Source: GCA-002733465 sp965230525 (GTDB lineage: Bacteria > Pseudomonadota > Gammaproteobacteria > Enterobacterales > Kangiellaceae). From it: a stretch of DNA of 64,000 nucleotides. A program made the translations under genes and the position numbers. The notes beneath the pieces are model-generated. The model was not told the DNA's origin. It saw only the letters and a program-made list of their open reading frames with translations, and did not search any database. The stretch lies in contig OZ246008.1 of the NCBI GenBank assembly GCA_965230525.1, forward strand, positions 434,001 to 498,000. Reading direction: 5' to 3'. This document shows, piece by piece, positions 17,797 through 26,214 of the stretch. How positions within the stretch are numbered: the stretch's first letter is position 1; each line of letters starts with the position of its first letter.

Positions 17797-19203
17797 GTGC
17801 AATCTAACGACTTTTCCAGTCTTTCTTTAAATCCCGACCTTTTGGCCAACTTAGATAGCTTAGGCTATCAACAAATGACCCCTATTCAGGCGCAAAGTTT
17901 ACCCCTAATACTTGCAGGAAAAGATGTCATCGCGCAAGGTAAAACGGGCTCAGGTAAAACAGCTGCCTTTGGCCTTGGGCTTTTACAAAACTTAAACGTA
18001 AAACGCTTTCGAGTTCAATCCTTAGTGCTCTGCCCAACCCGCGAACTGGCGGACCAAGTCGCCAAAGAGATAAGACGCCTGGCTAGGGCTATTCATAATA
18101 TCAAAGTGCTTACCTTATGTGGCGGTGTAGCCATGGGGCCGCAAATTGGCTCGCTTGAACATGGCGCCCATATCATAGTCGGTACGCCTGGCAGAATCGA
18201 AGACCACCTCAACAAAGGCCGATTAAATTTAGACAATCTTAATACTCTAGTATTAGATGAAGCTGACCGCATGTTGGAGATGGGGTTTCAATCAGCATTG
18301 GATTTAATTTTTTCATTGTGTCCCGCAAAACGACAAACCCTTTTGTTCAGTGCGACCTTTCCAGATCAAATTAAACCAATTGCTGAAAAGATTTTGTTCA
18401 ACCCAGAAACCATTAAGGTGGCTTCAACTCATGATAGCAGCAGTATTAATCAGCACTTTTATCAAATTTCCGACAACTCTCAACGGTTAAATGCACTTAG
18501 AATTTTACTGCATAAATATCAACCTGCATCCTGTGTCGTTTTTTGTACAACGAAAGCAGAGACCCAATCCGTTGCGGATCAATTAGCTAGTTTTGGTTTG
18601 AACTGTTTAGCATTGCATGGTGACCTAGAGCAGAAAGATCGTGATCGAACCCTAGTTATGTTTGCTAATAAAAGTATTTCAATTTTAGTTGCAACCGATG
18701 TCGCCGCGCGAGGTTTAGATATTGATGATTTGGATGCTGTTATTAATTACCAAATATCACGTGACCCCGAAGTACATGTTCACCGAATTGGTCGAACGGG
18801 TCGAGCAGGCAGTAAAGGGATCGCCTGTTCCATCGTCGCGGAAAATGAAGTTCATCGAATCATCAAATTAGAAGACTTCTTAAAACAACCGATTAAGATG
18901 GAAGCACTACCGGATCAAAGTTACCTACAGCAAAAAATGAGAAAAGCACCAATGGCGACTTTACAGATTGATGGAGGGCGCAAACAAAAAGTCCGCCCCG
19001 GCGATATATTGGGTGCATTAACCGCTAAAAATAAACAAACCGGAAAAAGTGATATTAACGGCGATCAAATCGGAAAAATTCAGATCTTTGACCTAAAAGC
19101 TTATGTTGCTGTTAAGCGCAATATTGCGGATGCCGCATTGAAGAAAATTGTTAATGGAAAATTGAAAGGTCGAAGCTTTAAAGCAAGATATATTAGGGAG
19201 TAA
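17797..19203 (+). CDS. dbpA: ATP-dependent RNA helicase DbpA
   Basis: A 468-residue DEAD-box helicase with motif Q (PIQAQSLP), Walker A (GKTGSGKTAAF), DEAD (VLDEADRMLEMGF), SAT (LFSATFP) and motif VI (HRIGRTGRAG). The C-terminal ~75 residues form the DbpA RNA-binding domain (KVRPGDILGALTA, IGKIQIFDLKAYVAV), which targets hairpin 92 of 23S rRNA for large-subunit assembly. GTG start. The gene is convergent with sseA, with 34 bp between stops. Confidence 0.95.
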   Translation: MQSNDFSSLSLNPDLLANLDSLGYQQMTPIQAQSLPLILAGKDVIAQGKTGSGKTAAFGLGLLQNLNVKRFRVQSLVLCPTRELADQVAKEIRRLARAIHNIKVLTLCGGVAMGPQIGSLEHGAHIIVGTPGRIEDHLNKGRLNLDNLNTLVLDEADRMLEMGFQSALDLIFSLCPAKRQTLLFSATFPDQIKPIAEKILFNPETIKVASTHDSSSINQHFYQISDNSQRLNALRILLHKYQPASCVVFCTTKAETQSVADQLASFGLNCLALHGDLEQKDRDRTLVMFANKSISILVATDVAARGLDIDDLDAVINYQISRDPEVHVHRIGRTGRAGSKGIACSIVAENEVHRIIKLEDFLKQPIKMEALPDQSYLQQKMRKAPMATLQIDGGRKQKVRPGDILGALTAKNKQTGKSDINGDQIGKIQIFDLKAYVAVKRNIADAALKKIVNGKLKGRSFKARYIRE

Positions 19204-19237
19204 GGGTTCGATTGCGGGGGTATCTTAGGAGGGTTAA

Positions 19238-20068
19238 TTATTCAACCCTACCCCACTCACTCCAACTTCCGTCATACACTCCCCAATCTCCATACCCTAT
19301 TTCATCTGCCGCTAATGCCAAAATACAAGCGGTCACGCCTGATCCACAACTAAATACCATGGGTTTAGGCGGTTTCGAAATTACCGAGTCAAACACTTGC
19401 TTTAAAGATTGTTTATCTTTAAATAATCCATCCTGCAATAGCTCGGTAAATGGCAAACAAGTCGAATTAGGTATGTGGCCTCCTTTTAGTTCAACTCTTG
19501 GTTCTGGCTCTTCACCATTAAACCGCGCGTAAGAACGTGCATCAAGCACTTGAAAGTCACCACTATGAATATTGTTCGATAGCTGCTCTCGATTAAATAC
19601 CTGTGACTGTTCAAAGTTAGCACGAAAATCACCCAGTGTATCTCTGGTTTTGGGCTGGTTGTTTGCTTCAGTCTCATAGCCCATTGCCAACCAATGTGGC
19701 AAACCGCCATCAAGCACATAGACCTGCTGATGGCCCATTGCTTTGAACATCCACCAAGCTCGTGGTGATGAAAAAACTCCCATCGCATCGTACACAACAA
19801 TTTTACTTGTTTGATTGATCCCTAGTAATTGCACGGCATGTTCAAATTGCTGAGCACTAGGCATCATGTGAGGTAAAGGTGAACTTTGATCGCAAATCTC
19901 GGTATCAAAATTAAATTCGAGGGCTCCCGGTATGCGAACCTCTGGGGAAGCAATGGCATCCCCGTTAGGTTTCTTCTTCATGGTGGCATCTAGTACGATA
20001 AGATCGGGATTATTTAAGTGCTGCTTTAGCCACTCCACAGAGACCAGATTGGTTGATTTTTTTGACAT
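19238..20068 (-). CDS. sseA: 3-mercaptopyruvate sulfurtransferase
   Basis: A 276-residue two-domain rhodanese-family enzyme that moves sulfur from 3-mercaptopyruvate to thiols or cyanide. The active-site loop CGSGVTAC (catalytic Cys at 241) is the mercaptopyruvate type rather than the CRKGVT thiosulfate type. Both rhodanese domains are complete (VVYDAMGVFSSPRAWWMF; VLDARSYARFNGEEPEPR). A GGGGAG Shine-Dalgarno lies seven bases upstream of the ATG. It is divergent from the AlkC gene. Confidence 0.92.
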   Translation of the reverse strand: MSKKSTNLVSVEWLKQHLNNPDLIVLDATMKKKPNGDAIASPEVRIPGALEFNFDTEICDQSSPLPHMMPSAQQFEHAVQLLGINQTSKIVVYDAMGVFSSPRAWWMFKAMGHQQVYVLDGGLPHWLAMGYETEANNQPKTRDTLGDFRANFEQSQVFNREQLSNNIHSGDFQVLDARSYARFNGEEPEPRVELKGGHIPNSTCLPFTELLQDGLFKDKQSLKQVFDSVISKPPKPMVFSCGSGVTACILALAADEIGYGDWGVYDGSWSEWGRVE

Positions 20069-20201
20069 TTAACACTCCCCAGAAAGCAGGTTATTGATTA
20101 GCGACCAAATCCAAAGATTAGCTATTCTCTCCTGACATAAGGTTGTCAGGACTGCTACTCTAGAATAGCATAAATACTTATTCAAGAAATCAAAGCCCGA
20201 T

Positions 20202-21281
20202 ATGCCCGAGCCGCTAAAGAACTATTTCTCTGAACGTTTTGTCAAACAAGTTGCTGAGCAAACGCTAGCGCAATATGCTGACTTTAATGCCAAACAATTT
20301 GTCAATAATATACTAGCAAGCGATTGGCAGGAGTTAGAGCTAAAGCAACGGATGAGCCGAATTGCGACGTTTTTGGGAGTTCATTTACCAAGCGACTACC
20401 CCACTGCATTAAAGGTATTGCTCCCCGTGGCGGAAAATTTTTCGGGCTTAGCCCACATGTGCTTTGCTGAATATGTGGAACAATACGGCTTAGAGTATTT
20501 TGAACTTTCTATGCAGGCTTTAGAAGCACTGACTGAAAATTCGAGCTCAGAATTTGCTGTTCGGCCATTTATAACCCAGTACCCTAAACAGTCAATGAAT
20601 CAAATGGCCGTTTGGTCCAAGTCAAAAAATAAGCACGTGAGACGGCTTGCCTCAGAAGGCTGTCGGCCAAGATTGCCATGGGCAATGGCTCTCCCCTCTT
20701 TCAAACAAGATCCGAGTCAAGTATTAAAAGTTATTCTCGGTTTAATCGACGACTCAAGCTTGTACGTACGACGTAGTGTTGCCAATAACTTAAATGATAT
20801 AAGCAAAGATAATCCAGACGTCATTGTTGAAGTGGCTAAACAATATTATGGGCAATCTAAACAAACCGATTGGGTCATTAAACACGCCTGTCGCACTTTG
20901 CTGAAACAAGGACATAATAAAGTACTTGAGCTGTTCGGCTATAAAGCGGCAAAACACATCAACCTAAATCACTTTGAGGTTTCGCCTCAGGTTAAATTAG
21001 GCGAGAAGTTAACCTTTTCGTTTTCGTTACACACTCTCTCTGATCAGCTAGGAATGCTTCGTCTAGAATTTAAGCTCTATTTTCTAAAAGCAAACGGAAG
21101 CCTTTCTGGAAAGGTCTTTAAAATTACCGAAGGTAAATTTGAACAAAAGACTAAACAGATTGAGAAGTCATTTTCGTTTAAACCGATTACTACTCGAAAG
21201 TACTACCTAGGAACTCATTCACTTTCAATACTTGTCAATGGTGAAGAAAAACTCAATCAAGAGTTTGAGTTAATACAATAA
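20202..21281 (+). CDS. AlkC-type DNA alkylation repair glycosylase
   Basis: A 359-residue protein of the AlkC branch of HEAT-repeat DNA glycosylases. The family opening EPLKNYFSERFVKQVA is present, followed by HEAT-like helical repeats (about 60-250; for example SSLYVRRSVANNLNDISKD). The C-terminal ~105 residues form a beta-rich region typical of the immunoglobulin-like domain found in AlkC proteins. The family excises 3-methyladenine-type lesions without flipping the base. The start lies just after the ATA/ATG context with weak Shine-Dalgarno. It may share a divergent control region with sseA. A second, unrelated DNA glycosylase (YcaQ type) lies about 4 kb downstream. Confidence 0.85.
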   Translation: MPEPLKNYFSERFVKQVAEQTLAQYADFNAKQFVNNILASDWQELELKQRMSRIATFLGVHLPSDYPTALKVLLPVAENFSGLAHMCFAEYVEQYGLEYFELSMQALEALTENSSSEFAVRPFITQYPKQSMNQMAVWSKSKNKHVRRLASEGCRPRLPWAMALPSFKQDPSQVLKVILGLIDDSSLYVRRSVANNLNDISKDNPDVIVEVAKQYYGQSKQTDWVIKHACRTLLKQGHNKVLELFGYKAAKHINLNHFEVSPQVKLGEKLTFSFSLHTLSDQLGMLRLEFKLYFLKANGSLSGKVFKITEGKFEQKTKQIEKSFSFKPITTRKYYLGTHSLSILVNGEEKLNQEFELIQ

Positions 21282-21288
21282 GGCCTGA

Positions 21289-21642
21289 CTATTTATCAGA
21301 CCAAACCGCAAATTCATTACCATTAGGGTCAGCAAAGTGAAAACGTTTTCCTCCGGGAAAATCGAAGGTTGACTTGATAATGGTGCCACCATTTTGCTCG
21401 ATTATACTTTTAGTTTGCTCAAGCAGTTCACTATACAGCACAACCAGCACCGCACCATTTTGAGTAGAGCTGGATTGTTGAGACTTAAAAAATCCGCCAG
21501 CTAACCCTGAATCAGAAAAAGCGCAATAATCTGCACCATAGTCTTCAAACTGCCAACCAAATACTTTCGCGAAAAATAGCTTCGTTTGGTACATATCTTT
21601 TGCTGGGAACTCCAAATAATCGATTTTGTGATGATTACTCAT
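21289..21642 (-). CDS. VOC-family (glyoxalase-like) protein
   Basis: A 117-residue single-module vicinal oxygen chelate protein: HKIDYLEFPAKDMYQTKLFF opens the first beta-alpha-beta-beta-beta unit and FPGGKRFHFADPNGNEFAVW closes the second. The chosen ATG has GGAG eight bases upstream; an earlier in-frame ATG would add nine residues. Metal ligands are a probable His near the N-terminus and Glu in NEFAVW. Members include glyoxalases, dioxygenases and antibiotic-binding proteins; the function here is unknown. Convergent with the AlkC gene, 7 bp apart. Confidence 0.85.
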   Translation of the reverse strand: MSNHHKIDYLEFPAKDMYQTKLFFAKVFGWQFEDYGADYCAFSDSGLAGGFFKSQQSSSTQNGAVLVVLYSELLEQTKSIIEQNGGTIIKSTFDFPGGKRFHFADPNGNEFAVWSDK

Positions 21643-21730
21643 TTGCCACTCCGGTAGCTTTAATGTCAAACAGTTTATATACTCAGTATAACCAATATTA
21701 ATTCCGACTGTTATCGATTAAGGAACTTGC

Positions 21731-23107
21731 ATGAGCCAAACCGAAAAAGATGTGATTTATCATATTAGTCCAGAAAGTTCACTGGAACTGCTTTCTATTA
21801 ATGAGATGCGCTGGTTAATCGAACAATCTAAAGGCGAGAAACATGAGCTAATTAGACGATGTGTTTTAGCAGTGTTAAACAGTGGATCAAATTTAGACAA
21901 TGCTAAAGAGATCCTTGATAAATACCAAAGTTTTGACGTTAAGCTAAGTTGGCAGCGTCGAGGATTGAGGTTTGAATTGATTAACCCGCCGACGGCGGCG
22001 TTTGTTGACGGCGAAATGATTTACGGCATGCGCGAGCATCTTTCAGCGGTGGTCAGGGATTTGTTGTATAGCCCTAATCTCTATATTACGAATAACAACC
22101 AAGCGTTATGCGAAGGTTCAAGAATTACTGACTACATCTTTCGAATCTTAAGAAATGCTGAAACAGTCAGTCCAGGCCGAAGACCCAACTTAGTAGTTTG
22201 TTGGGGCGGCCACTCAATTCCCGAAATAGAATATCGATACACTAAAAAGGTCGGCTACGAAATGGGATTACGCGGCCTCGATATATGTACGGGTTGTGGT
22301 CCTGGAGTAATGAAAGGTCCAATGAAAGGTGCCACTATTTCGCATGCAAAACATCGCAACACTGATGCGCTGTACCTTGGTATTACCGAGCCTGGAATTA
22401 TTGCTTCTGAGCCGCCTAATCCCATCGTAAACCATTTAGTCATCATGCCAGATATCGAAAAACGACTAGAAGCTTTTGTACGGCTCGCTCACGCTATTGT
22501 CGTTTTTCCTGGGGGTGTGGGTACTGCGGAAGAGCTGCTTTATTTAATTGGCATTTTGTTACATCCCGATAATCAATCACTCCCGCTCAAAGTTGTGTTA
22601 ACAGGACCAGAAGCAAGTGCCGATTACTTTACTCAACTAGACCAGTTTATTCGAGATACGCTCGGTGAACCGGCGACTAAGTACTATCAAATCATTATCG
22701 GTGATCCCCGAAAAGTGGCTCAAGTAGTCAAACGTGGTGTGGAGGAGTTAACCGAATATCGATTAGAGAACAATGACTCTTTCCATTTCAATTGGCGATT
22801 AAAGGTAGATGAAAGCTGGCAGCTTCCATTTGAACCGACCCATGAATCAATGAGCCAACTTAATTTGTCCAAAGATCAACCAATCCATGAACTCGCACAA
22901 AATTTACGAAAAGCCTTTTCTGGAATTGTCGCGGGTAATGTTAAGCCCGATGGCGTTGCCCTAATCGAGCAACATGGTCCATTTGTTTTGAAAGGTAGCG
23001 AAAAAATCAGCCAATCACTCAATCAATTACTGGAAAGTTTTGTCGCCGCCAAACGTATGACACTCCCAACTAGAGAGTATATTCCCTGTTATCGAATTGA
23101 ATCATAA
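21731..23107 (+). CDS. ppnN: Pyrimidine/purine nucleotide 5'-monophosphate nucleosidase PpnN
   Basis: A 458-residue protein of the YgdH/PpnN type, which hydrolyses nucleoside monophosphates to base and ribose 5-phosphate and is known to be modulated by (p)ppGpp. It has the N-terminal extension (about 1-110), the central LOG-like domain with PGGVGTAEELLY (nucleotide-binding) and CTGCGPGVMKGPMKGA, and the C-terminal extension. Length matches the family. AAGGA lies six bases before the ATG. Confidence 0.93.
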   Translation: MSQTEKDVIYHISPESSLELLSINEMRWLIEQSKGEKHELIRRCVLAVLNSGSNLDNAKEILDKYQSFDVKLSWQRRGLRFELINPPTAAFVDGEMIYGMREHLSAVVRDLLYSPNLYITNNNQALCEGSRITDYIFRILRNAETVSPGRRPNLVVCWGGHSIPEIEYRYTKKVGYEMGLRGLDICTGCGPGVMKGPMKGATISHAKHRNTDALYLGITEPGIIASEPPNPIVNHLVIMPDIEKRLEAFVRLAHAIVVFPGGVGTAEELLYLIGILLHPDNQSLPLKVVLTGPEASADYFTQLDQFIRDTLGEPATKYYQIIIGDPRKVAQVVKRGVEELTEYRLENNDSFHFNWRLKVDESWQLPFEPTHESMSQLNLSKDQPIHELAQNLRKAFSGIVAGNVKPDGVALIEQHGPFVLKGSEKISQSLNQLLESFVAAKRMTLPTREYIPCYRIES

Positions 23108-23468
23108 CCATGGCGGTCTTTACTCAATGACTACCCTAACCACAACAAAGTAACTCACTGTTTGAATACGAGCAGTGAGTTGTAAAAATCACCACTTGAT
23201 TAGCGGTTCTAACCAAAAGTCATCGCGATCACCAAATACTTGAAAACAACTTATTTTTGATAGCGTGTCGCACGATTAAACCTTAATTCAATTTATTTTC
23301 AACCACTTAGGCTCATTTCTCCGCCGAGCTTCACCTCAAATTCAGCCAAAATTCAGTCAAACTTCGTTAAATTATTAGCTGGCATGAAATCTGCTAAATC
23401 ACTTTGAACACTAAATTTAATCATCTCGAACTCAATCGTTCGAATTCGCAACTTGGAGTCTTTATACA
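23108..23468. other. 361-bp intergenic region with one strong inverted repeat
   Basis: No ORF is convincing here. AACTCACTG (23152-23160) and CAGTGAGTT (23173-23181) form a perfect 9-bp stem with a 12-base loop about 45 bases past ppnN. No T-run follows on either strand, so it may be a weak terminator or a regulatory hairpin. The remainder is A+T-rich leader of the DUF3192 gene with no clear -35/-10 pair. Confidence 0.45.
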
Positions 23469-23840
23469 ATGAAAATAATTTTTAATTCCGTGGCAGCCAT
23501 CCTTCTTACGCTTAGCTTATCAGGGTGTATTGTGGTTGGTGGGGGCGATTGGGATAATGACCGACATGCTGACTGGCGAGAGCATCAACGTGAAAACCTA
23601 AGAATTATCAATCAACTTGAAATTAATGATTCAAGAAATTACGTCGTTGAACAATTAGGTGCTCCGGACTTCTCTGAAGCCTTTGCAAAAGATAGCGATA
23701 GTTATCGAGTGCTATTTTACCGTACACAGCATAGACATTCTGATGGCGAAACAACCAAAGATGAAACAACTCCGCTGGTCTTTAAGAATGATCGTTTAAT
23801 CGGGTGGGGGCATGACGCACTTGCAACCGCCAGAGGCTAA
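23469..23840 (+). CDS. DUF3192-family lipoprotein
   Basis: A 123-residue lipoprotein: signal peptide with lipobox LSGC (Cys at 20), then a glycine/aspartate-rich spacer and a compact domain with RNYVVEQLGAPDFSEAF and ending LVFKNDRLIGWGH. This is the SmpA/OmlA-like DUF3192 fold, short repeats of which occur in many gamma-proteobacteria. It probably sits on the inner leaflet of the outer membrane; function unknown. GGAG lies ten bases before the ATG and a terminator follows the gene. Confidence 0.85.
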   Translation: MKIIFNSVAAILLTLSLSGCIVVGGGDWDNDRHADWREHQRENLRIINQLEINDSRNYVVEQLGAPDFSEAFAKDSDSYRVLFYRTQHRHSDGETTKDETTPLVFKNDRLIGWGHDALATARG

Positions 23841-23851
23841 TTAAAGTTACC

Positions 23852-23886
23852 AAAAAAACCGGTGACAGAAATCACTGGTTTTTTAA
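23852..23886 (+). terminator. Intrinsic terminator of the DUF3192 gene
   Basis: ACCGGTGA and TCACTGGT form an 8-bp stem (one G-T pair) flanked by A and T runs, loop CAGAAA, followed by TTTTTTAA. It sits 12 bases past the stop codon. Confidence 0.88.
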
Positions 23887-23933
23887 TGTGGTAAATTAAA
23901 GGTTGCAGGTTCTTTGCGACTAGCTCTTTCAGC

Positions 23934-24695
23934 TTAACGCTTAAATCGAAGAGTGACAGTTAAAAATCCTTCATTGGTATATTGCGTATTCATCTGAGCC
24001 GAAGCTAGTACCGCATCTTGCCCAAGAAATGATGTGAGCGAGAGTGCCTGTTTCATTTTGGTGGTTTTATCAATTTCGCGATTGGGAATAAAATCTATTT
24101 TGCAGAGTGAAGTACGGCATTCTGCAGCAGAGTAGTCGAGTCCACCTTCTGATAAAATAACATAATTATCACTGTCGGTAAAAATAGTCGCGATTCGATC
24201 TTCAATTTCAGCAGCCCAGCTCTGGTCAACTTCTTCTGTCTCAATGCCTTCCTCTTGATCTTGATGGCTATCTTCAGCTTCAACTTCATCAAGTAGCACT
24301 AATGCATCATCTGGATCGTATGCAATTTGAGAGTCTAGCTCAGCTTGTTGCAATGGTTCATCGACTGCGACGACTTCGACTGGCTCAGCCTCAAAAGGCT
24401 CTATGTCGCCTTGCTCCGAAAACTTGTCATTTTCGCTATAGTCAGAGGCGGAATCAGCACTAGTTTGGTCGATTACTTGGTTTTCAGTTTGGTTTTCTAT
24501 TAATTTCAAATTAACGTTTTGAGCTCGCTCATGGCTCACCTCGAAAGGCTCAGGCTGATTGAAGTCTTGATCAGAATCTTGGCTTTCTGAACGACTATGG
24601 GAGATTTGATCAGCCTTATTTGAGTCATCAGGGAATACCAAGTAGATCGCGATTGCAATCACGATTAAAATTACGATTTTAGCTAAGTACTTCAC
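23934..24695 (-). CDS. Membrane-anchored acidic protein of unknown function
   Basis: A 253-residue protein with a GTG start preceded by GAGGG seven bases upstream. One N-terminal transmembrane helix (about 4-22) leads to a long, very acidic, probably disordered segment (about 25-165) and a small C-terminal domain (about 165-253) with the motif AECRTSLCKIDF. Two cysteines three residues apart (CxxxxxC pattern as C-RTSL-C) suggest a disulfide in the periplasm. I do not recognise the family, but the CRTSLC segment recurs in hypothetical proteobacterial secreted proteins from memory. It is convergent with the DUF3192 gene. Confidence 0.7.
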   Translation of the reverse strand: MKYLAKIVILIVIAIAIYLVFPDDSNKADQISHSRSESQDSDQDFNQPEPFEVSHERAQNVNLKLIENQTENQVIDQTSADSASDYSENDKFSEQGDIEPFEAEPVEVVAVDEPLQQAELDSQIAYDPDDALVLLDEVEAEDSHQDQEEGIETEEVDQSWAAEIEDRIATIFTDSDNYVILSEGGLDYSAAECRTSLCKIDFIPNREIDKTTKMKQALSLTSFLGQDAVLASAQMNTQYTNEGFLTVTLRFKR

Positions 24696-24935
24696 ATCAT
24701 AACCCTCACCAAATAGCTCTGTCTTATTGATGGCTAATTATTAATTGATGGTCGATTAGTTAGTGTCTAAATATCTAATCCAGTCATCCTAATAGTACTA
24801 TTGAATCGGTCCTTAGAACTAGTTATTTTCTCTTCATTTTTAAGCGTGCGTTCATTGGATTTTATTTATTTTCGTACGGCACTTTAGGGCCAATCAGATT
24901 AAGCCTTACATGTGGAAATTTGCTATGCTAGCTCA

Positions 24936-26150
24936 ATGATTAAAATAAGCTCTCAGCAGGCCGAAAAGAAACTAAGGCATATAGCTCTTACTGCCCAAGG
25001 TCTGAACAAAGTGAATCCCTTTGGGAAAGGATTGCTTGGGGTCAGAAAGACCATTCAGCATTTGGGGTATCTTCAGCTGGATAGTATTTCAGTGATCGAG
25101 CGAGCGCATCATCATGTGCTTTATTCACGAGTGACTGATTACCACCCCCACCAGCTGGATAAATTACTCGAAGATAAGGTCATTTTTGAGTACTGGTCTC
25201 ATGCTGCCGCATTTTTACCTATAGAAGATTTTCGTTTTTCCCTCCCCTACAAGCATGCGATAAAATCTGGAAAAGTCCATTGGTACAAGAACCCTGACCA
25301 GAAGCTAATGAAAGCACTCCTTGCCCGTATTCGTGAACAAGGACCATTAAGAGCAAGAGACTTAGAAAGTAACAACAAAACCTCCGGATGGTGGGATTGG
25401 AAACCGAGTAAAAAAGCTTTAGAACAACTCTACATGCAAGGTGACTTAATGATCACGAGCCGACAGGGTTTTCAGAAAACCTATGACCTTAGCGAGCGAG
25501 TTTTGCCAAACTCGGTCGATGTCCGTTTTCCGAGTAGCCAAGAATTTGCAAAACACCTAATGGCTCAACAATTTCGTTGTCATGGTTTGGTTTCACAGAA
25601 AGGAATTAGTTATCTACGACGCAACCCTAAACTACGAGCAGCTATAAAAGCAGAATTGAAAAAAATGCTAAGCGATGAACAGATAGAACAAATTCAATTA
25701 CCATCAGGCGAAATTTTTTACGCCGAAATTGGAGTATTCGAATCCGGCGCAACTCGAGTAAGTCAGCGTCTAAGACTAATATCTCCCTTTGATAATTGCA
25801 TAATACAACGTGACCGATTACGCTCACTATTTAATTATGACTACCAGTTGGAGTGCTATTTACCTCAAACCAAGCGACAGTATGGTTATTTTAGTTTACC
25901 AATATTGTTCCTCGACCAATTTGTTGGACGAGCAGATTGTAAGGTGATGAGAAAAGAAAGGCATTTACAAGTTAGATCGTTGTACATCGAAAATTCGTCA
26001 TTCAATTTGGATAAATTTATAAATGCTTTAAAAAATGAATTAAGCCGTTTTAAACGTTTTCAAGCTTGCGATAGCATTTCGCTTGACAAGGTTTATCCTA
26101 AAAAATTACAAGCAACCTTGGCTTTGGCAATTAACCAAGTGAATAATTAG
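24936..26150 (+). CDS. YcaQ-type winged-helix DNA glycosylase
   Basis: A 404-residue protein of the HTH_42 family. The motif YLQLDSISVIERAHHHVLYS contains Q47-L-D49, the QxD motif known to be catalytic in E. coli YcaQ, which unhooks DNA interstrand crosslinks. Three winged-helix segments and a C-terminal region with CLPQTKRQYGYFSLPIL complete the fold. I chose the ATG that gives MIKISSQQAEKK; a GTG eight codons upstream is possible. The whole family is thought to be DNA repair; this assignment is firm at family level. Confidence 0.85.
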   Translation: MIKISSQQAEKKLRHIALTAQGLNKVNPFGKGLLGVRKTIQHLGYLQLDSISVIERAHHHVLYSRVTDYHPHQLDKLLEDKVIFEYWSHAAAFLPIEDFRFSLPYKHAIKSGKVHWYKNPDQKLMKALLARIREQGPLRARDLESNNKTSGWWDWKPSKKALEQLYMQGDLMITSRQGFQKTYDLSERVLPNSVDVRFPSSQEFAKHLMAQQFRCHGLVSQKGISYLRRNPKLRAAIKAELKKMLSDEQIEQIQLPSGEIFYAEIGVFESGATRVSQRLRLISPFDNCIIQRDRLRSLFNYDYQLECYLPQTKRQYGYFSLPILFLDQFVGRADCKVMRKERHLQVRSLYIENSSFNLDKFINALKNELSRFKRFQACDSISLDKVYPKKLQATLALAINQVNN

Positions 26151-26168
26151 TTATTAAAGATTAACAAT

Positions 26169-26199
26169 TGAGAATAGATAGATAATTAATTTATTCTCA
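26169..26199. repeat. Inverted repeat between convergent genes
   Basis: TGAGAATA and TATTCTCA form a perfect 8-bp stem with a 15-base A+T-rich loop, between the YcaQ-type gene and the sensor kinase. Possible weak bidirectional terminator. Confidence 0.35.
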
Positions 26200-26214
26200 G
26201 AGATTGACTAAAGG

